Assembly: GCA_032718475.1 (NCBI GenBank)
Contig: JAUCBJ010007937.1
Span: 1 to 64,000, forward strand
DNA from: Nemertoderma westbladi
Lineage: Eukaryota; Xenacoelomorpha; Nemertodermatida; Nemertodermatidae
DNA: 64,000 nucleotides
Direction of reading: 5' to 3'
Below the pieces are notes generated by a model. That model ran no database searches. It was not told where the DNA came from and saw nothing but the letters and a program-made list of their open reading frames with translations. Shown here one piece after another: positions 1 to 11,915 of the stretch. Position 1 is the first letter of the stretch; the number at the start of each line of letters is the position of its first letter. The translations under genes were made by a program, and so were the position numbers.

Positions 1-245
1 GCTCCAAAAGAAACAAGGGGTGTACAGTCCCTAATTTCTTAAACAGCCTACCAATGTATAAGATCACAATCGAAATAATACTAAGGTACTTGTACAGCAG
101 TACCGGTTCAGGCAGTTGGGCCTACGGACCTACAAGAGTAATACCGGTTATGACAGTTGGGCCTACTGACCTACTGGTACCGGTTCTGATGTACCGGTAC
201 CTTTCAATCTTATTACTTACCGCAAATAAGATCGATAGCTATTAT
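1..245. other. Noncoding flank with a short two-copy tandem motif
   Basis: No gene is supported here. A unit of about 33 bp that begins TACCGGTT and contains CAGTTGGGCCTAC occurs twice (about 101-133 and 142-174), followed by the palindromic GGTACCGG/CCGGTACC stretch near 176-210. A 74-codon open frame across this part has no recognisable content and looks like chance. Confidence 0.4.
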
Positions 246-1065
246 TGTACGCGCTTTTATAGACCTTCAGCAGTTTAACCTGCCGAAATTTATATGTCTT
301 TATTGATAATCTGCCTTTTGTAAGATGATAAGATTTAATACAAAACAAACCAAAAACATTAGCCGAAGCCAGTCCATGCGCGTCCAAATGACCCGTTTAT
401 AACACCGGGAGACTGGATTCGTGGGCTTAAATTTATTTGCGGTCAAGCCTACTGTATTATTCGATTGATTACTAATATATAATCTCTGACAAATATTATT
501 CACTTTCGGGAAATATTAGCAGTTCCTTTTAGGACGTGGCGCTCTACCTATGTAAACAGAGTTATGACTGATATTACACACAACGATATGGCTTAAATTT
601 CAAGCATAGGGCGCATTCTTTAGGAATGCTTTATTATCAGACCCAATCACTTTACAATCACGCACGCTACCGGTAACGCACAACACTGCTCACTGATATG
701 CCGACAGTTACTGACTTTGATCAGGTATAAAGAGATATGCACTGGACTCAGGTAGTGTCTGTCAAACAACATTAGATTCACTACAAACACAATAATAAAG
801 TCGCAATTGTTGTACATAACCCTTCTCTCTAACCTGTAGTGTATCAAGGATATTGGGAAAATGCGGGTTGATTATTGATATTCTTCAACTAATAACATCC
901 AATTATACTGATACAAAATTACAAACAGTAAAAGCAGTATGACGGTAGGTTAAGATACAATTAGATTGCAAGTGATGAGATCAATCAATTAAATGATAAG
1001 ATGAGATAATAGCTATGCTTTCTATAATTTAGCCTACTAATGTTCTTATAAAAAGGCAGAAAACA
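246..1065 (-). repeat. LTR-like dispersed repeat, inverted copy
   Basis: The reverse complement of this stretch matches 10420-11207 over its whole length by eye. Shared landmarks are the GCGCGTACA end, the CCCGAAAGTGAATAATATT block and the block containing CACTACAGGTTAGAGAGA. Read on the minus strand it ends in CA at position 246, as an LTR would. No matching LTR in the same orientation exists in the window, so it is best explained as a solo LTR or LTR fragment. The other end near 1065 is only where similarity fades. The family is unknown; the plus-strand copy lies where the 3' LTR of BEL1 would be expected. Confidence 0.5.
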
Positions 1066-1478
1066 TTTCGCTATCTCAAAAACGGTCTTAAAACTCTGAT
1101 AATAAAGTCTCAAAATCATAACAAAAGTCCCGTGACTTTAGCTCTCTTATTTTCCAAGAATCCCGTTCAACACAGGTAATCAGCAGTGAGACAGGATAAT
1201 TTCAGTTCAGTAGCTCGGGATTGGTCGAAATCAGAACTAACTCAACGCAGGGCTATGGGTAACTAGGGCAACCTTCCCAAGCCGGCTGGCCAATCGAACA
1301 GCTCAGATCCCTCCTAAAGGATTCCAACGCCTTGGAGGGGGGAACTGGTTAGCAAAGAAAACAAATCAGTCATATCCCAGAAAAACCTTTACAGTAGGTT
1401 TCAGAGTATTTTAGCGTATGGGGGAAAAACTGGGTTGCGGGGCGAAGGGCCAGTTACATCCCACAGAAGCTTTTACAG
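1066..1478. other. Noncoding stretch, no gene seen
   Basis: Mixed-composition DNA between the LTR-like repeat and the BEL fragment. I see no coding sequence, RNA gene or repeat shared with the rest of the window. Confidence 0.4.
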
Positions 1479-2098
1479 CCGCGTGGGATGTACGAACTAT
1501 TAAGTACAAATTCAATTAATGCAAAATAATCATATAAGTGCAATTTGTATGTACGTACGTAGTAATTAGTAATCTAGAAATATATACATTCGGAGTAAGT
1601 ACTATAGTCATACAACCTTTCTCAATTAGCTACTGGGACTGGGGGATAACTGACTATGGCACTATGGACGAGACACCAGACAATTTCACACTTCTTGAGT
1701 GCGACGGCACGAGAGGGGGGGGGGAGATTCGTCAGAAGGGAAGAGACAGTCGAAGTGAGGTTGAGGGACGGAATAATAGTGCGGAGTGCGGAGAGAGTGC
1801 GGACGCAATTCTAGTGTGGGGGGGGGGAGAATAAGAGGCTGAGTAAGGGACGAGGAGGTCCGAGTGTGAGAGAGTTAGGGTGAGAGTGAAGAAGAGATAG
1901 GGCGGAAGTGTTGGGGAAACAAAAGTTGCGTGGGAGGTGAGCGCGATCGGCCCGACATGAGACGCCAGGCACACAGGGTAGCGTTATCATACCCATAGGG
2001 GGCGGCCTGGAAAGCCGACTCCGAGAGAAAAGAATTCCACCCCACACCCGATACTAGATCGGGATCCAGCGGGATTGTAGCGCACTTTTTTGGTTGAT

Positions 2099-2123
2099 GC
2101 TATCTTCTTACCGGGAAGATAGC
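2099..2123 (+). promoter_or_regulatory. Hairpin just upstream of the polypurine tract
   Basis: GCTATCTTC and GAAGATAGC form a perfect 9-bp stem around a 7-nt loop. The hairpin sits directly before the G-rich polypurine tract, and BEL3 has its counterpart at 39222-39246. It could help plus-strand priming or 3' end formation; the role is inference. Confidence 0.5.
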
Positions 2124-2134
2124 ATGGGGGGGAG

Positions 2135-2682
2135 TGTTAGCTTATTCAATCCCGCTAACACCCCATAAAGTTATAAGCCGATAAGCAATATTGGGAGCCA
2201 CGAGATTGGGTAATTAACCAACTCGTGCCATCCCAATAAGAATGGGAAGGAAGCACACAATAGAGGGTCAGGGGCCAAACCCCTAACCCAGAGAGAATAG
2301 GTGGAGTGAACGGGAACACTCCAAAGGGCGCCAACAAGGGTATCAACCAATCAGAGGGGGGAAAGGCATCGAACAGGTAGAGTAACAAGGCCAACCGTGC
2401 AGTATAGCCACTTGGCAGTAATATTACCAATTCAGTTATCTCAGTGCAATACCGGTGCTAGTTAGGTTATTACATAGTTTTAGATAGGGAAGGACCGGGA
2501 CTTTAGTTACCGTATCCCGCCTTCCGTATACGACAATATTATATCATACTATATCTATATCTATATCCACATGTTATATTATATACGACAAACAACATCA
2601 GAACTCGTTTCACTCTTTATACACGGCGGGGATGCGTGAACTAAAACCGGATAAACCGGGATCCCTCTTGGATCCCGTCACA
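2135..2682 (+). repeat. LTR of BEL3 family (about 548 bp)
   Basis: Begins TGTTAGCTTATTC and ends CCCGTCACA, the same termini as the two BEL3 LTRs read on their coding strand. It is slightly longer than the 530-bp BEL3 copies and visibly diverged from them, so it is an older copy. An open frame reads through its end into BEL1 by chance. Confidence 0.75.
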
Positions 2683-5600
2683 GTAAAACTACAACTCATC
2701 AAGCAGTCCAGAGAGAAAACATCGGAAAATAAGGTAAGTGAGAAACCCGTTTCTAGGAGAAGAGTAACACCAGTGTGTTACACTGACGACGGCGAAAGCC
2801 AAGCTTCTCAAGAAGAGGACAGCGGGAAAGACACTGACCGATCTTACTACGTTAGCAAAACCTCAAAGGACGTAAGTAAATACAAGGCTCGAACCAAAGA
2901 TAGGAGAGAACAGGTTGCCAAGACTCCTCCTCAGTCTCCTAACAGAATGCACGGAAGAAAGACCGAAGAAAGAACGAGAGTGCATCAAGTTACCCAAGGT
3001 AAAGTGAGTAACATCAAACCAAACTGTGCGCTGTGCGATGGGACCCACCGTTTGAGTGCGTGTGCTGAATTTCTAAAGAAATCCCTTGTAGACAGACGTG
3101 CAGTCATGTGGGATAAGCGGTTATGCTATAATTGCCTCAGATCAGGACACCAACGGCGAACCTGTTACTCCGACGTAAAGTGTGCAAAGTGTGGCGCGAA
3201 ACATCACATCTTGTTACACAGTGAGTTCGAACGAGACAACCCGAGTCAGGTAAGTGAGCCCGAACTACATGTCCAATTCAGTGATGTAAATGACACTGAT
3301 CAAGAGTCTGAGATGGAAGGATTCTATACTGACGAATTCTCCGACGCCAACGAATCCTGTTACCTAATCAATACCGCGGTGTATCGAGCACTTACTTATG
3401 AAAAGGACACCGACAATGAGTTCCCCCCAACTACTTTTGCCAGACAACCATCTTGGAAAGCTCCAACTTCCAACGTAGGAATCAGAGAATTTCCTGTAGT
3501 ACAGGTAAGAGTTCACGGTCCTAACAAAAGTTACATAGTGAACGCCCTCCTTGACTCCGGCAGCACAGGAACATTCATCGATCAAGAACTAGCCGAAGAT
3601 ATCTTTGCTGGACAACCCAAATTCCGGACTAAATTGAATATGTCAGGAATTATGCAGGTTTGGAAATCTACCCTAACGGCAGATTACTATGTAGGTGTGT
3701 TGTCCACCCCCCAGGATAAATTAGGAGCACAAGGTATAAGGTCGGTAAAACTGGTGGCTATAAAGAACTTCGATACTACCCAAGCAGACCTTTATAATTG
3801 GGACGAGGATGAGAGCATCCAACATCTTAAGATACCTCGATTCTAGACAGATTATCCTGGAGTGCAAATACTCATCGGCCAAAACGCGCATGAGGCGCTC
3901 GAGACATTGGAGAAACGGCCTGCTCAACCGCAGCCACTGCAAACCTATGCGGTAAGAACTAGAGTAGGTTGGTACTTTACTGGCCCTTCCCGCAGAACTC
4001 TCGAAGAGAGAATGCCACAAGAACGAATATACCAAGTAAACGATTGGGAAGTGGAGAGCAATGAGGTGGACGAACTAACTGAGGGAACACCATACTCCTC
4101 AGATAATGACGACATCTACCAACTCTTCGATGAAGAGAACACAATCGACCTACTTACAGAAAACAAAAGTTGGAAAAACCAGGTGAACCTATGTCAACTG
4201 ATTCGCCCATCGGGACCCATTGATTACAATGACGAACTAAATGATGAGATAGAGCGCTACAACGCTAGAACTCGGGACGAACTCGCCGTACGATTCTTTA
4301 CTCAAGAATTGGTAGAGCCCAATTCATACGATAAGGCCCTATCGATAGAAGAAGAAAGAGCCAAGCAAATCCAGGAAACAACTATACGTTTTTTAAAAGA
4401 TCAAGGTAGATATGAAATCGGCCTATCATTTCGAAAACGAGAACCTAGATTTATAAATAACAGACCCTTGGCAGAGAAAAGAATCACTCAATTACATCGA
4501 CGCCTTACGGCTAACGCTTCAGCTAAAGAAATGTACCAAACTCAGTTGAAGAAATTTATTACAAAGGGATACGCGGAGCGAGTACCGGAAGGAACACCAG
4601 TAACTGAGAGAACGTATTACTTAATACATCATTACGTTCCCAAACCCGGTAAACCCCATGAAGTACGAGTCGTATTCGATGGCTCTGCTCTATATATGGG
4701 CCAATCCCTCAATTCCGAGTTGTTACCAGGACCCAACTTACTCCAATCTTTGTTGGGAATACTTTTAAGATTAAGACAATATTCCATCGCGTTCGCCTCC
4801 GATATAGAAGGAATGTTCTTACAAGTCAAGGCGCTGGATAGAGATAGAGACAGCCTGAGATTTCTGTGGTGGCCTGAAGGAGATCTCAACCAGAAACCGG
4901 TAGAGTACTGGATGACCATCCAGGCTTTTGGGATCATATCAAGCCCTTCCAACGCCTGCTCCATGGTGCGGACCACTGTGAATGACAACCGAGACGCCTT
5001 CTCAAAAGAGGTGATAGACAACATCAAGCGTAATATATACATGGACGACAATTTAAGGTCCCTTCCATCAGTAGAAGAAGCCATTGATGTCGCGAAAGGA
5101 ATGGTAGAGTGTTTGAAAAGAGGTGGATTTCGACTGACGAAATTCACCAGCAACTCCCGTGAGTTTCTGGAAGCGATACCGGTAGAAGACCGAGGAACGA
5201 AAGATCTAGACTTAATAAAGGACGATCTTCCAGAAACCAAGACGCTTGGCTTGAAGTGGGACACCGAAAGAGATATCCTGTTTTTTCAGCTAAAACAGCG
5301 AGATAATCCAGTTCGGACCAAACGGATTTGTTTAAGTATCCTGAGCACTTATTTCGACCCATTGGGATTTATTAGCCCAGTTATATTGATTGCTCGGAGT
5401 TTAGTACAACAAATGTGGCTTGAAAACCACTCATGGGACGATCCGCTTAAGGGAGAACTGTTAAAGAAATGGATGAAATGGGAAGATTCTCTACCTGCCA
5501 TCGAGAGCTTTGTAATTTCCCGTGCATATTTTGGTCATGTTCTTCCTACATATTCCTATCAACTCCATGTGTTTGGAGACGCCAGCGACATGGGAATAGG

Positions 5601-7915
5601 TATAGTAGCATATCTGCGAGTCGAAACTCCGGATGGAATCAAAGTCGCCTTGGTTACCTCTAAGGCATTGATTAACAACAAGTTAAAGGTTCCTCGAGCG
5701 GAGTTAAAGGCGGCTTTATACGCTACAGCCATCGGCCGGAACGTAACAGAACAAATCGACTATCCACTGGAGAAAACTGTTTATTGGACCGACGCTCTAC
5801 TCGTGTTGGAGTATATAACCAATGAAGTCTGTCAGTTCAGCGTTTTTGTTACTAACAGGGTAGCTATTATTCTTAGTCGCACAAAGATAGATCAATGGAG
5901 ACATTGCCCTGGTACGATTAATCCAGCTGATATCGCCTCCAGGGGAGCAACACCACAGGAACTGATAGATACTCCAGACTGGTTGGGTGGACCCGACTTC
6001 CTGAGTAAGGAAGAGGATGAATGGCCTCCTCACCTTACTACGGCGGAGATTAGACAAGCCAAGGGAGCGGAGAAAGTCAAACCTAAAACCCGGGCGAGTA
6101 AATCGAAGTTATTTAAACCGACTATCGATCTATCTGTATTACATACTTCCGGAAACGATGCTTCGGATCCACAATCCCTCGCCACAAATAAGTCTGTTGT
6201 GGAAATTAGAGATAGAGATTGGAAATCTGGAACACCAGACGTCTCGCAAGGAATCTCACCCCTGCTGCAGAGAGCAATGCATCACTACAGTTCCTGGAAT
6301 CGGCTCTGTAAAGCCGTCACATATTTAAGGCGATGTTTTCATCATCACTACTCCAGGACGAAGACCATTAGTGATACCGCTCCATTGACATCTGCGCAAG
6401 TTCATGTTATTAAAAATTTACCCAAATATAAGACATCCGACCGGTTTCTAAAGGAAAAAATCAGTTACCAGGAGCATGAAGAAACCAATAAGCAGATACT
6501 GAGACTCCTGCAATGCTATGAGGATTCCGATAAGTATTTCCTGTTGTTGAGAAATCCGCAGATGCGCTTAAGGGATCGCTTCTCTAGCACAATGATAGAT
6601 GGGTTAATACGTGTTGGAGGAAGGCTCACCAATGCGCCATTATCCTTTGACACTAAATTCCCCATACTCATTAGAAATCTTGAAGTACAAATCAAGATGA
6701 TTGTAGATGTTCACAGTAAACTTTATCATGCTGGTAGAGAACGAGTTCTTAGCGAAATTCGAACTCGCTATTATTTTGATAAACCCCGTAGAGCTCTGAA
6801 CCAAGTTCTTAGGAACTGCATACCCTGTATTCAGTAGGCCTTTAACACAGCGAGAGGCAGAATTACCTAGGGAACGAGTAAGCTTCTATGAACCACCTTT
6901 TACTAATACTGGTGTAGATTTATTTGGCCCTATTGAAGTATATCGTGCTAGGACTATAGTCAAGAGATGGTGTGTCATCTTCGTATGCATGACTTGTAGA
7001 GCCATCCATCTCGATATGGTGAACGATCTATCTACCAACAGCTTCGTCTTAAGTTTACGCCGACAGATCGCTCGCTTCGGGACGAGTAATACCATGAGAT
7101 CGGATAAGGGAACGAACTTCATTGGTGCCAACAACGAAATCCAGGCTTACGTGAAGGACTGGAACCAAAGACAGGTGGACGATCAGCTAAGGATAACAGC
7201 GTCTAGCTGGACCTTCAACGCCGCCGACGCCCCTTGGTGGGGAGGAAGTTGGGAGAGATTAATTAGAAGTGTCAAGACCGCATTTCACTTTATAGTGCCA
7301 TGCCGCGCGTATCTCACCGGCGAACTTTTGCGGACATTAATGGAGGAAATAGCTGCCTATCTCAACGAGAGACCGCTTATGTCAGTCTCATCGAGTCCCG
7401 ATTCCCTGGAAGCGCTAACACCCGCGCACTTCCTACTGAAGAAACCTGTAGCCATGCTCCCACGATCGGAGATTACCGACGGAGACGAATACTGCCGTCG
7501 AACTTGGCAACTTATGCAGTTGCTATCCCGTCGTTTCGCTGACCATTTCGAGAAACATTATCTGCCCACGCTACAACTTCGAACTAAGTGGTTTGCGCAG
7601 CAAGAAAACGTCAGAGCCGGAGATATGGTGCTTATTGTAGATTCAGGCCTTCCACGTAAACGGTGGCAGACAGGTCGTATCATCGAGACTCACATCTCGG
7701 ATGATGGTTTAGTACGCTCGGTAGAACTCGTCGTCATGCGGCGTAACTTCAAGAAGCCAGGCATAATCTTTGAGACGCAACAACTCAACCGCCCAGTTGG
7801 TCATTTATGTTTACTGGAAAGAGACAGAGAACTCTCCGGAAACTATGGAAGGCAAGACACTCTTCCCACGACCACCTCCCTAATTCCTCAAACATCTAGG
7901 GACTCCCCAACGTGA
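2683..7915 (+). pseudogene. BEL1: decayed BEL/Pao gag-pol (5' truncated, one stop, one frameshift)
   Basis: Three consecutive open segments make a BEL/Pao-type polyprotein. Segment 1 (2683-3846) holds the C-terminal part of gag with Cys/His zinc-binding clusters (CNCLRSGHQRRTC, CAKCGAKHH) and an aspartic protease (ALLDSGSTGTFID). Segment 2 (3847-6837) continues in the same frame after an in-frame TAG at 3844 and carries reverse transcriptase (FASDIEGMF, IYMDDNLRS), RNase H (FGDASDMGIG, YWTDALLVLEY) and the integrase zinc-binding region (H..H, C..C). Segment 3 (6838-7915) is shifted by +1 and carries the integrase core (GVDLFGPI, RSDKGTNFIG, WERLIRSVK) and the C-terminal domain typical of BEL/Pao pol. 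The N-terminal half of gag is absent because an LTR abuts at 2683. The RT is closer to BEL2 than to BEL3. It cannot make a complete polyprotein as it stands. Confidence 0.88.
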
Positions 7916-9541
7916 TACGTCTGGAGTGGGTGCATGACTATATTATTTTATCTATTTTATTATATTTTATATGTGAACATTATTATGTACTTTATTATAA
8001 TCGTTTTTATTCAATTTTATTTAGTAGAAGGTTATTTTAGATTATTTGGTAGATTAGTGCAATATATTAGTGTTTATTACGTAATTACATATATATAATA
8101 TATATTTAGTGTGACGGCGAGAAATAATTCTTTTTCTCTTTCCTTACTGTCCGTATTATATTATAAATACGAGACTACATGTAAGATGACATGTCAGTAC
8201 TTATTAAAGTACAATAAAGCTCCTACTATATTTAAGTATTATTGGTAGGCAGAGTATTAGGAATGCAAAGTTCAGATCCTCGTGTCTCGGCTAAACCAAG
8301 CTCTGGGTAGACCTTGGAAACGACTTGCCTCTTCACACTGACATTGCTTCGTGCGATATTGCTCTTCTACCTTATATTAAATAATACATATAGTAGCGTG
8401 ATGTCCCTATAACAGTAGCGTAAAACGCAAATAAATCTGTTAAACCTTTTTGATCATCTGTAATTCTAGTCGATTAAGATATCGTGGCACCCACCGATAT
8501 ACTTGAAAGACAAATTCTAGAATCAGTGGTTAACGTCCCCAGACAAGTTCTGGAATAAATCGGTGCCCATCTTAAATATTAATTTAATATTTATTAAAAT
8601 CTGTAAAATTCAGATCCTTTAAAATTTCTAGTCAATTAAGATATCGCAGCACTTACCGATACTCTTAAAGGACAATTTTATAGAATTAAGGATCCTAAGT
8701 CCCCAGACATGCTCTGGAATAAAAATTGTGTCAATTTTAACATCAAATAATAAAATTCACGGGAATAAATTTAAATTCATATTTTAAATGAATTTCATAA
8801 ATTGTCATTTTGTGCAATTTATAACATTCCCAAAATTCCATTAATTAATAGATCATGGGAGCGGAGATTCATCCTATTGAGTGTATTAGAGTGCGAGAAT
8901 CTCCAACATATAGTCAATAGCCGATAAAATTAATAAAATCATGCATAAAGAGGATATTGACAATTAAAGAATTACTATTAAATAGCATTCCAGATCTGTA
9001 TGCATGAGAATTACCCTAATTCTACCGCTAGCTTTCCATAATGTCACCATAGCAACACCCACGCTAGAATTAGAAGCAAGTTAAAAGAACAATAGAAAGC
9101 TTGTCCCATTGCCTAGCATAGAGAATGCATAGCACACTGTTAGTATCCAAAGATACACAGTAATACGTGACATTCTGGAAGGCACTGACTAACGGACAAA
9201 TGGCCTGTATGTGTACAATTGGTGACAGTTGTGTGGAATTTGTGCGTTTATAGGTGAATGTTACTGCTAAAGTATGTTTACAGTAGCTAGTCGCAATTGT
9301 GAAAGTAGCCCAACTCTCCTATAGAAAGAACCTAAAGTGGATTCAAGCCTTTGGGACGGACAGTGGAGTGACTTGTGCCAGTTATCGTTGTCGTGCTGTT
9401 GCTACATGTTGGCGTAAACACCGCGACGACGGTACATCGGCGCTGAGAATCCCACTGTCCGGGGGCAAAGAGAGGTAGGCAGCGACGTCCGCTCGCCTAA
9501 ACATAAACTCATTACAATATTAATAAACTCAGATAGCAGAT
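7916..9541 (+). other. AT-rich noncoding tail of BEL1
   Basis: No gene is supported. A unit of about 170 bp is present twice (about 8455-8590 and 8625-8735). Both copies include the block TTAAGATATCG and a small hairpin with stem CCAGA/TCTGG (8539-8553 and 8703-8717). AT-rich sequence with AATAAA-like stretches (near 8211) follows the end of pol. Confidence 0.45.
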
Positions 9542-9940
9542 ATGACGGAGTTGATAGAAGATGATCTTGGTATCAGGGAGCGATATACTCTACCTTTACA
9601 AGCATTTGTGGATAGCTTGATATGCGGTGAAGCCGATCCAACCATTACGGAGAATGATGGTCGTTATATCGAACCGCCGATGTCCCAAGAGCAACTTACG
9701 CGTGAATTGGACTATCGAAAATTCACCGCTCGCTATACGCATCGTAATGGTACGTATATGGACTTCCTAACTACCGGCCATCCTATCGATTTACATGATA
9801 CGGACGATGTAGACACCGAAAGGGAAATGGTTCTATTTAAATATCATACCCAGCGGAGTCGTAACGATAAACCGAGAATAGATCACGAAAATTCTATTCG
9901 TAACAGACTGGGAAGACGAACCAATATGCCTAGAATCTGA
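9542..9940 (+). CDS. Orphan 132-aa ORF, possible remnant of a BEL third ORF
   Basis: An ATG-to-TGA frame of 132 codons lies about 1.6 kb after the BEL1 pol end, in the same orientation and with codon use like a real reading frame. The protein is acidic in its first half and basic at the end, with no transmembrane segment, zinc motif or recognised domain. A stretch reading DTEREMVLFKYHTQ resembles two places in the N-terminal region of the BEL2 second ORF (DDRETKEAFSVYKLYYQ and STREKKEALSLYRAYKAF), and an upstream EADPTIT faintly resembles its EDPDTEI. On that weak evidence it may be the N-terminal remnant of a BEL1 post-pol ORF; it contains no exonuclease motifs. It could also be an unrelated or chance frame. 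Confidence 0.35.
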   Translation: MTELIEDDLGIRERYTLPLQAFVDSLICGEADPTITENDGRYIEPPMSQEQLTRELDYRKFTARYTHRNGTYMDFLTTGHPIDLHDTDDVDTEREMVLFKYHTQRSRNDKPRIDHENSIRNRLGRRTNMPRI

Positions 9941-10419
9941 GGAGATTCAGTGCGTATATTAGAAACTGTGATTTTGTATATTTATAGACTTGAATCCCAT
10001 TTTCTGGGAGCGGTGTAAAAGGTTTTGCGGATATAATCAGTCCCCTTGCCCGCAAAGTACCGTTGTAGGTGTTTTAACGGACATAAAAGTCATTCTTCTA
10101 TATGTGTGCTTTGGCGGACGTGGCAAGGCAAAAAACCCGCAATGCGTCAAATACTCTAGCACAGTGTAGCCTGGATGATTCAGATTACGACATCTAACAG
10201 CTGGTTGCTGGCATGGAAACGGCCATTGGACACATGGTTCTTTGTTTAGCTTAACAGCCAATCAGAGCGATTTTTTCTGTCGATGTGGAGATATTCTGCA
10301 GATCGTGCTAGGAGTGTTCAGTCTTACTTTTTTTTCTTGATACTGTTGTGTTGTTTCTATCTAGGCCAAGAACACCGGCTCTAGAGTCAATTTGTTTCAG
10401 ACTTTAGAAGAAACATTAG
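9941..10419. other. Noncoding stretch, no gene seen
   Basis: A T-rich stretch follows an unremarkable noncoding sequence. A 74-codon minus-strand frame (10037-10261) has no recognisable features and was not called. Confidence 0.35.
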
Positions 10420-11207
10420 TAGGCTTAGATTATAGAACGTATAACTGTTATCGGTCCAGTACAATCAGTGCAATCAGCAGCAGTCTTATATCACTGCAAC
10501 ATACATTATTATACTGCTATTTACTGTTGTCATTATTTGTATCAGATGGTTGAATATTAATATTTGGAGAACATCTATAAAGAACCCAAATTTCCCAATT
10601 TTCTTGATACACTACAGGTTAGAGAGACGGGTTACATATAGCGATTGCGACTTATATTATTGTGGTTTGTAGTGAATTTAATGCTATTTGATAAGCACTA
10701 CATGAGTCAATTGCTGTTCTCTTTATATATGATAAAATTCATTGACGGTCGGCAAATTAGTGTGCAGTATTGTGTGTTACCGGTAGTGTGCATGATTGTG
10801 ACTGATAACTAAGCATTTCCTAAAGAATGCGCCTCATACGTGAATCATAAGCCTTACCGACTTACCGTTGTGTTTAGTATAAGTCATATCTCTGTTTACC
10901 TAGATAGAGCGCCACGTCCTAATAGAACTGTTAATATTTCCCGAAAGTGAATAATATTGGTCAGAAATTATTTATTAACGATCAATCGAATAATACGGTA
11001 AGCTTACACTGCAATAACAATCTAAGCCCTCCGAATCCAGTCTCCCGGGTATATCCAGCGGGTGAATGGACGCGCACTAGGCTGGCTTCGGCTAATGTTG
11101 TGTTTATTGGTATTAAATACTTGTCATTTTCTAAAGTTTATTTATAAACCAAAAGACATATAAATTTTGGCAGGTTAAACTGCTAAAGGTCTTCAAAAGC
11201 GCGTACA
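10420..11207 (+). repeat. LTR-like dispersed repeat, direct copy
   Basis: Matches the reverse complement of 246-1065 along its length and ends in GCGCGTACA. Its position and orientation, downstream of BEL1 pol and of the orphan ORF, fit a 3' LTR of BEL1, but the 5' LTR is not in the window, so the link is inference. Small open frames inside both copies are similar because the DNA is similar, not because they are genes. Confidence 0.5.
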
Positions 11208-11395
11208 TTTCGGGACGAATGCTTTAAAGGGACCAGCCAGGGCGCATCTCTGCCTTGCATCCTTAAGTGGTAGCTAAATGAGTACTGGAGTTTCCTCTGG
11301 GGAGTAAAGTTCTGGGGGGACCGCACTGGATATAAGTCGTCAGACTTTGTGCGTAATCCCTGGCCTAGTGGCCGAAGAAAATTTACTTTACTTTA
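11208..11395 (+). repeat. SINE-like dispersed repeat, copy 1
   Basis: About 185 bp, nearly identical to 37012-37195. The shared core begins CGAATGC and contains GGGACCAGCCAGGGCGC, TAAGTGGTAGCTAAATGAG, GGGGAGTAAAGTTCTGG and GTAATCCCTGGCCTAG. Length, dispersion and an A-box-like stretch (GGTAGCTAAATGAG) suggest a SINE, but I could not identify a clear B box or a parent RNA. Copy 1 starts immediately after the LTR-like repeat. Confidence 0.5.
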
Positions 11396-11915
11396 TACTG
11401 TAATTCTGTGATAAATTTTGTGATAATTCTGTGGCAGTAAAAGTAAATAATATATTATGTATTTCAAATAACATTTTACATTATTCGATTTACATTTCAC
11501 TTTTAGACATATTATTTACTCGTTTACATTAAAACTTACAATTATATTTATTTATTTATTTTATTACATATTTATAGAATTAAATGTCTATTTACTTACT
11601 AATTGAACCAATTTGTTTTCTGTTTGTGTTTTCCAATACTTACAGTAATTTGTTGATCGACCAAATTATCTTCAAACGTCAATTTAACGCAAAATTACAA
11701 TTGACAATTGACTCCTCTGTTTGAAACATTAATGTTATTTATAAATTAACGGAAAGGAGCAAGTTTCAGTGCTTTTTATTTTACCCAAAACCGTAAATAA
11801 GAGTCAATACCACAGGCTACAGTTATAATTTTGTGATTAATCAGCTGTTTTTGCGTCGATTTCCCCTGGAAAGCACTAAAACGTTACAGTCGTCTTCAAT
11901 TGATTGTTCTCATAG
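11396..11915 (+). other. AT-rich noncoding DNA upstream of a host exon (probable intron)
   Basis: AT-rich sequence with no coding potential, ending in the pyrimidine-containing acceptor TGATTGTTCTCATAG at 11915. It reads as the 3' part of a host-gene intron. The preceding exon should end in phase 0, and I did not find it in the window. Confidence 0.45.

Larger units (their letters stand above)
1479..2682 (+). mobile_element. Truncated 3' end of a BEL3-family retrotransposon
   Basis: This segment is the reverse complement of 38681 to about 39865, the 3' untranslated region plus 3' LTR of BEL3. Order on the plus strand: about 655 bp of noncoding internal sequence rich in poly-G runs, a 25-nt hairpin (2099-2123), a G-rich polypurine tract (about 2125-2134), then a complete LTR (2135-2682). 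The remainder of the element upstream is missing, with similarity starting near GCCGCGTGGGATG at 1479. The LTR ends in CCCGTCACA and directly abuts the BEL1 gag frame at 2683, so it probably marks an old insertion into BEL1 whose left part was lost. A tandem or recombined element is the alternative. Confidence 0.75.
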
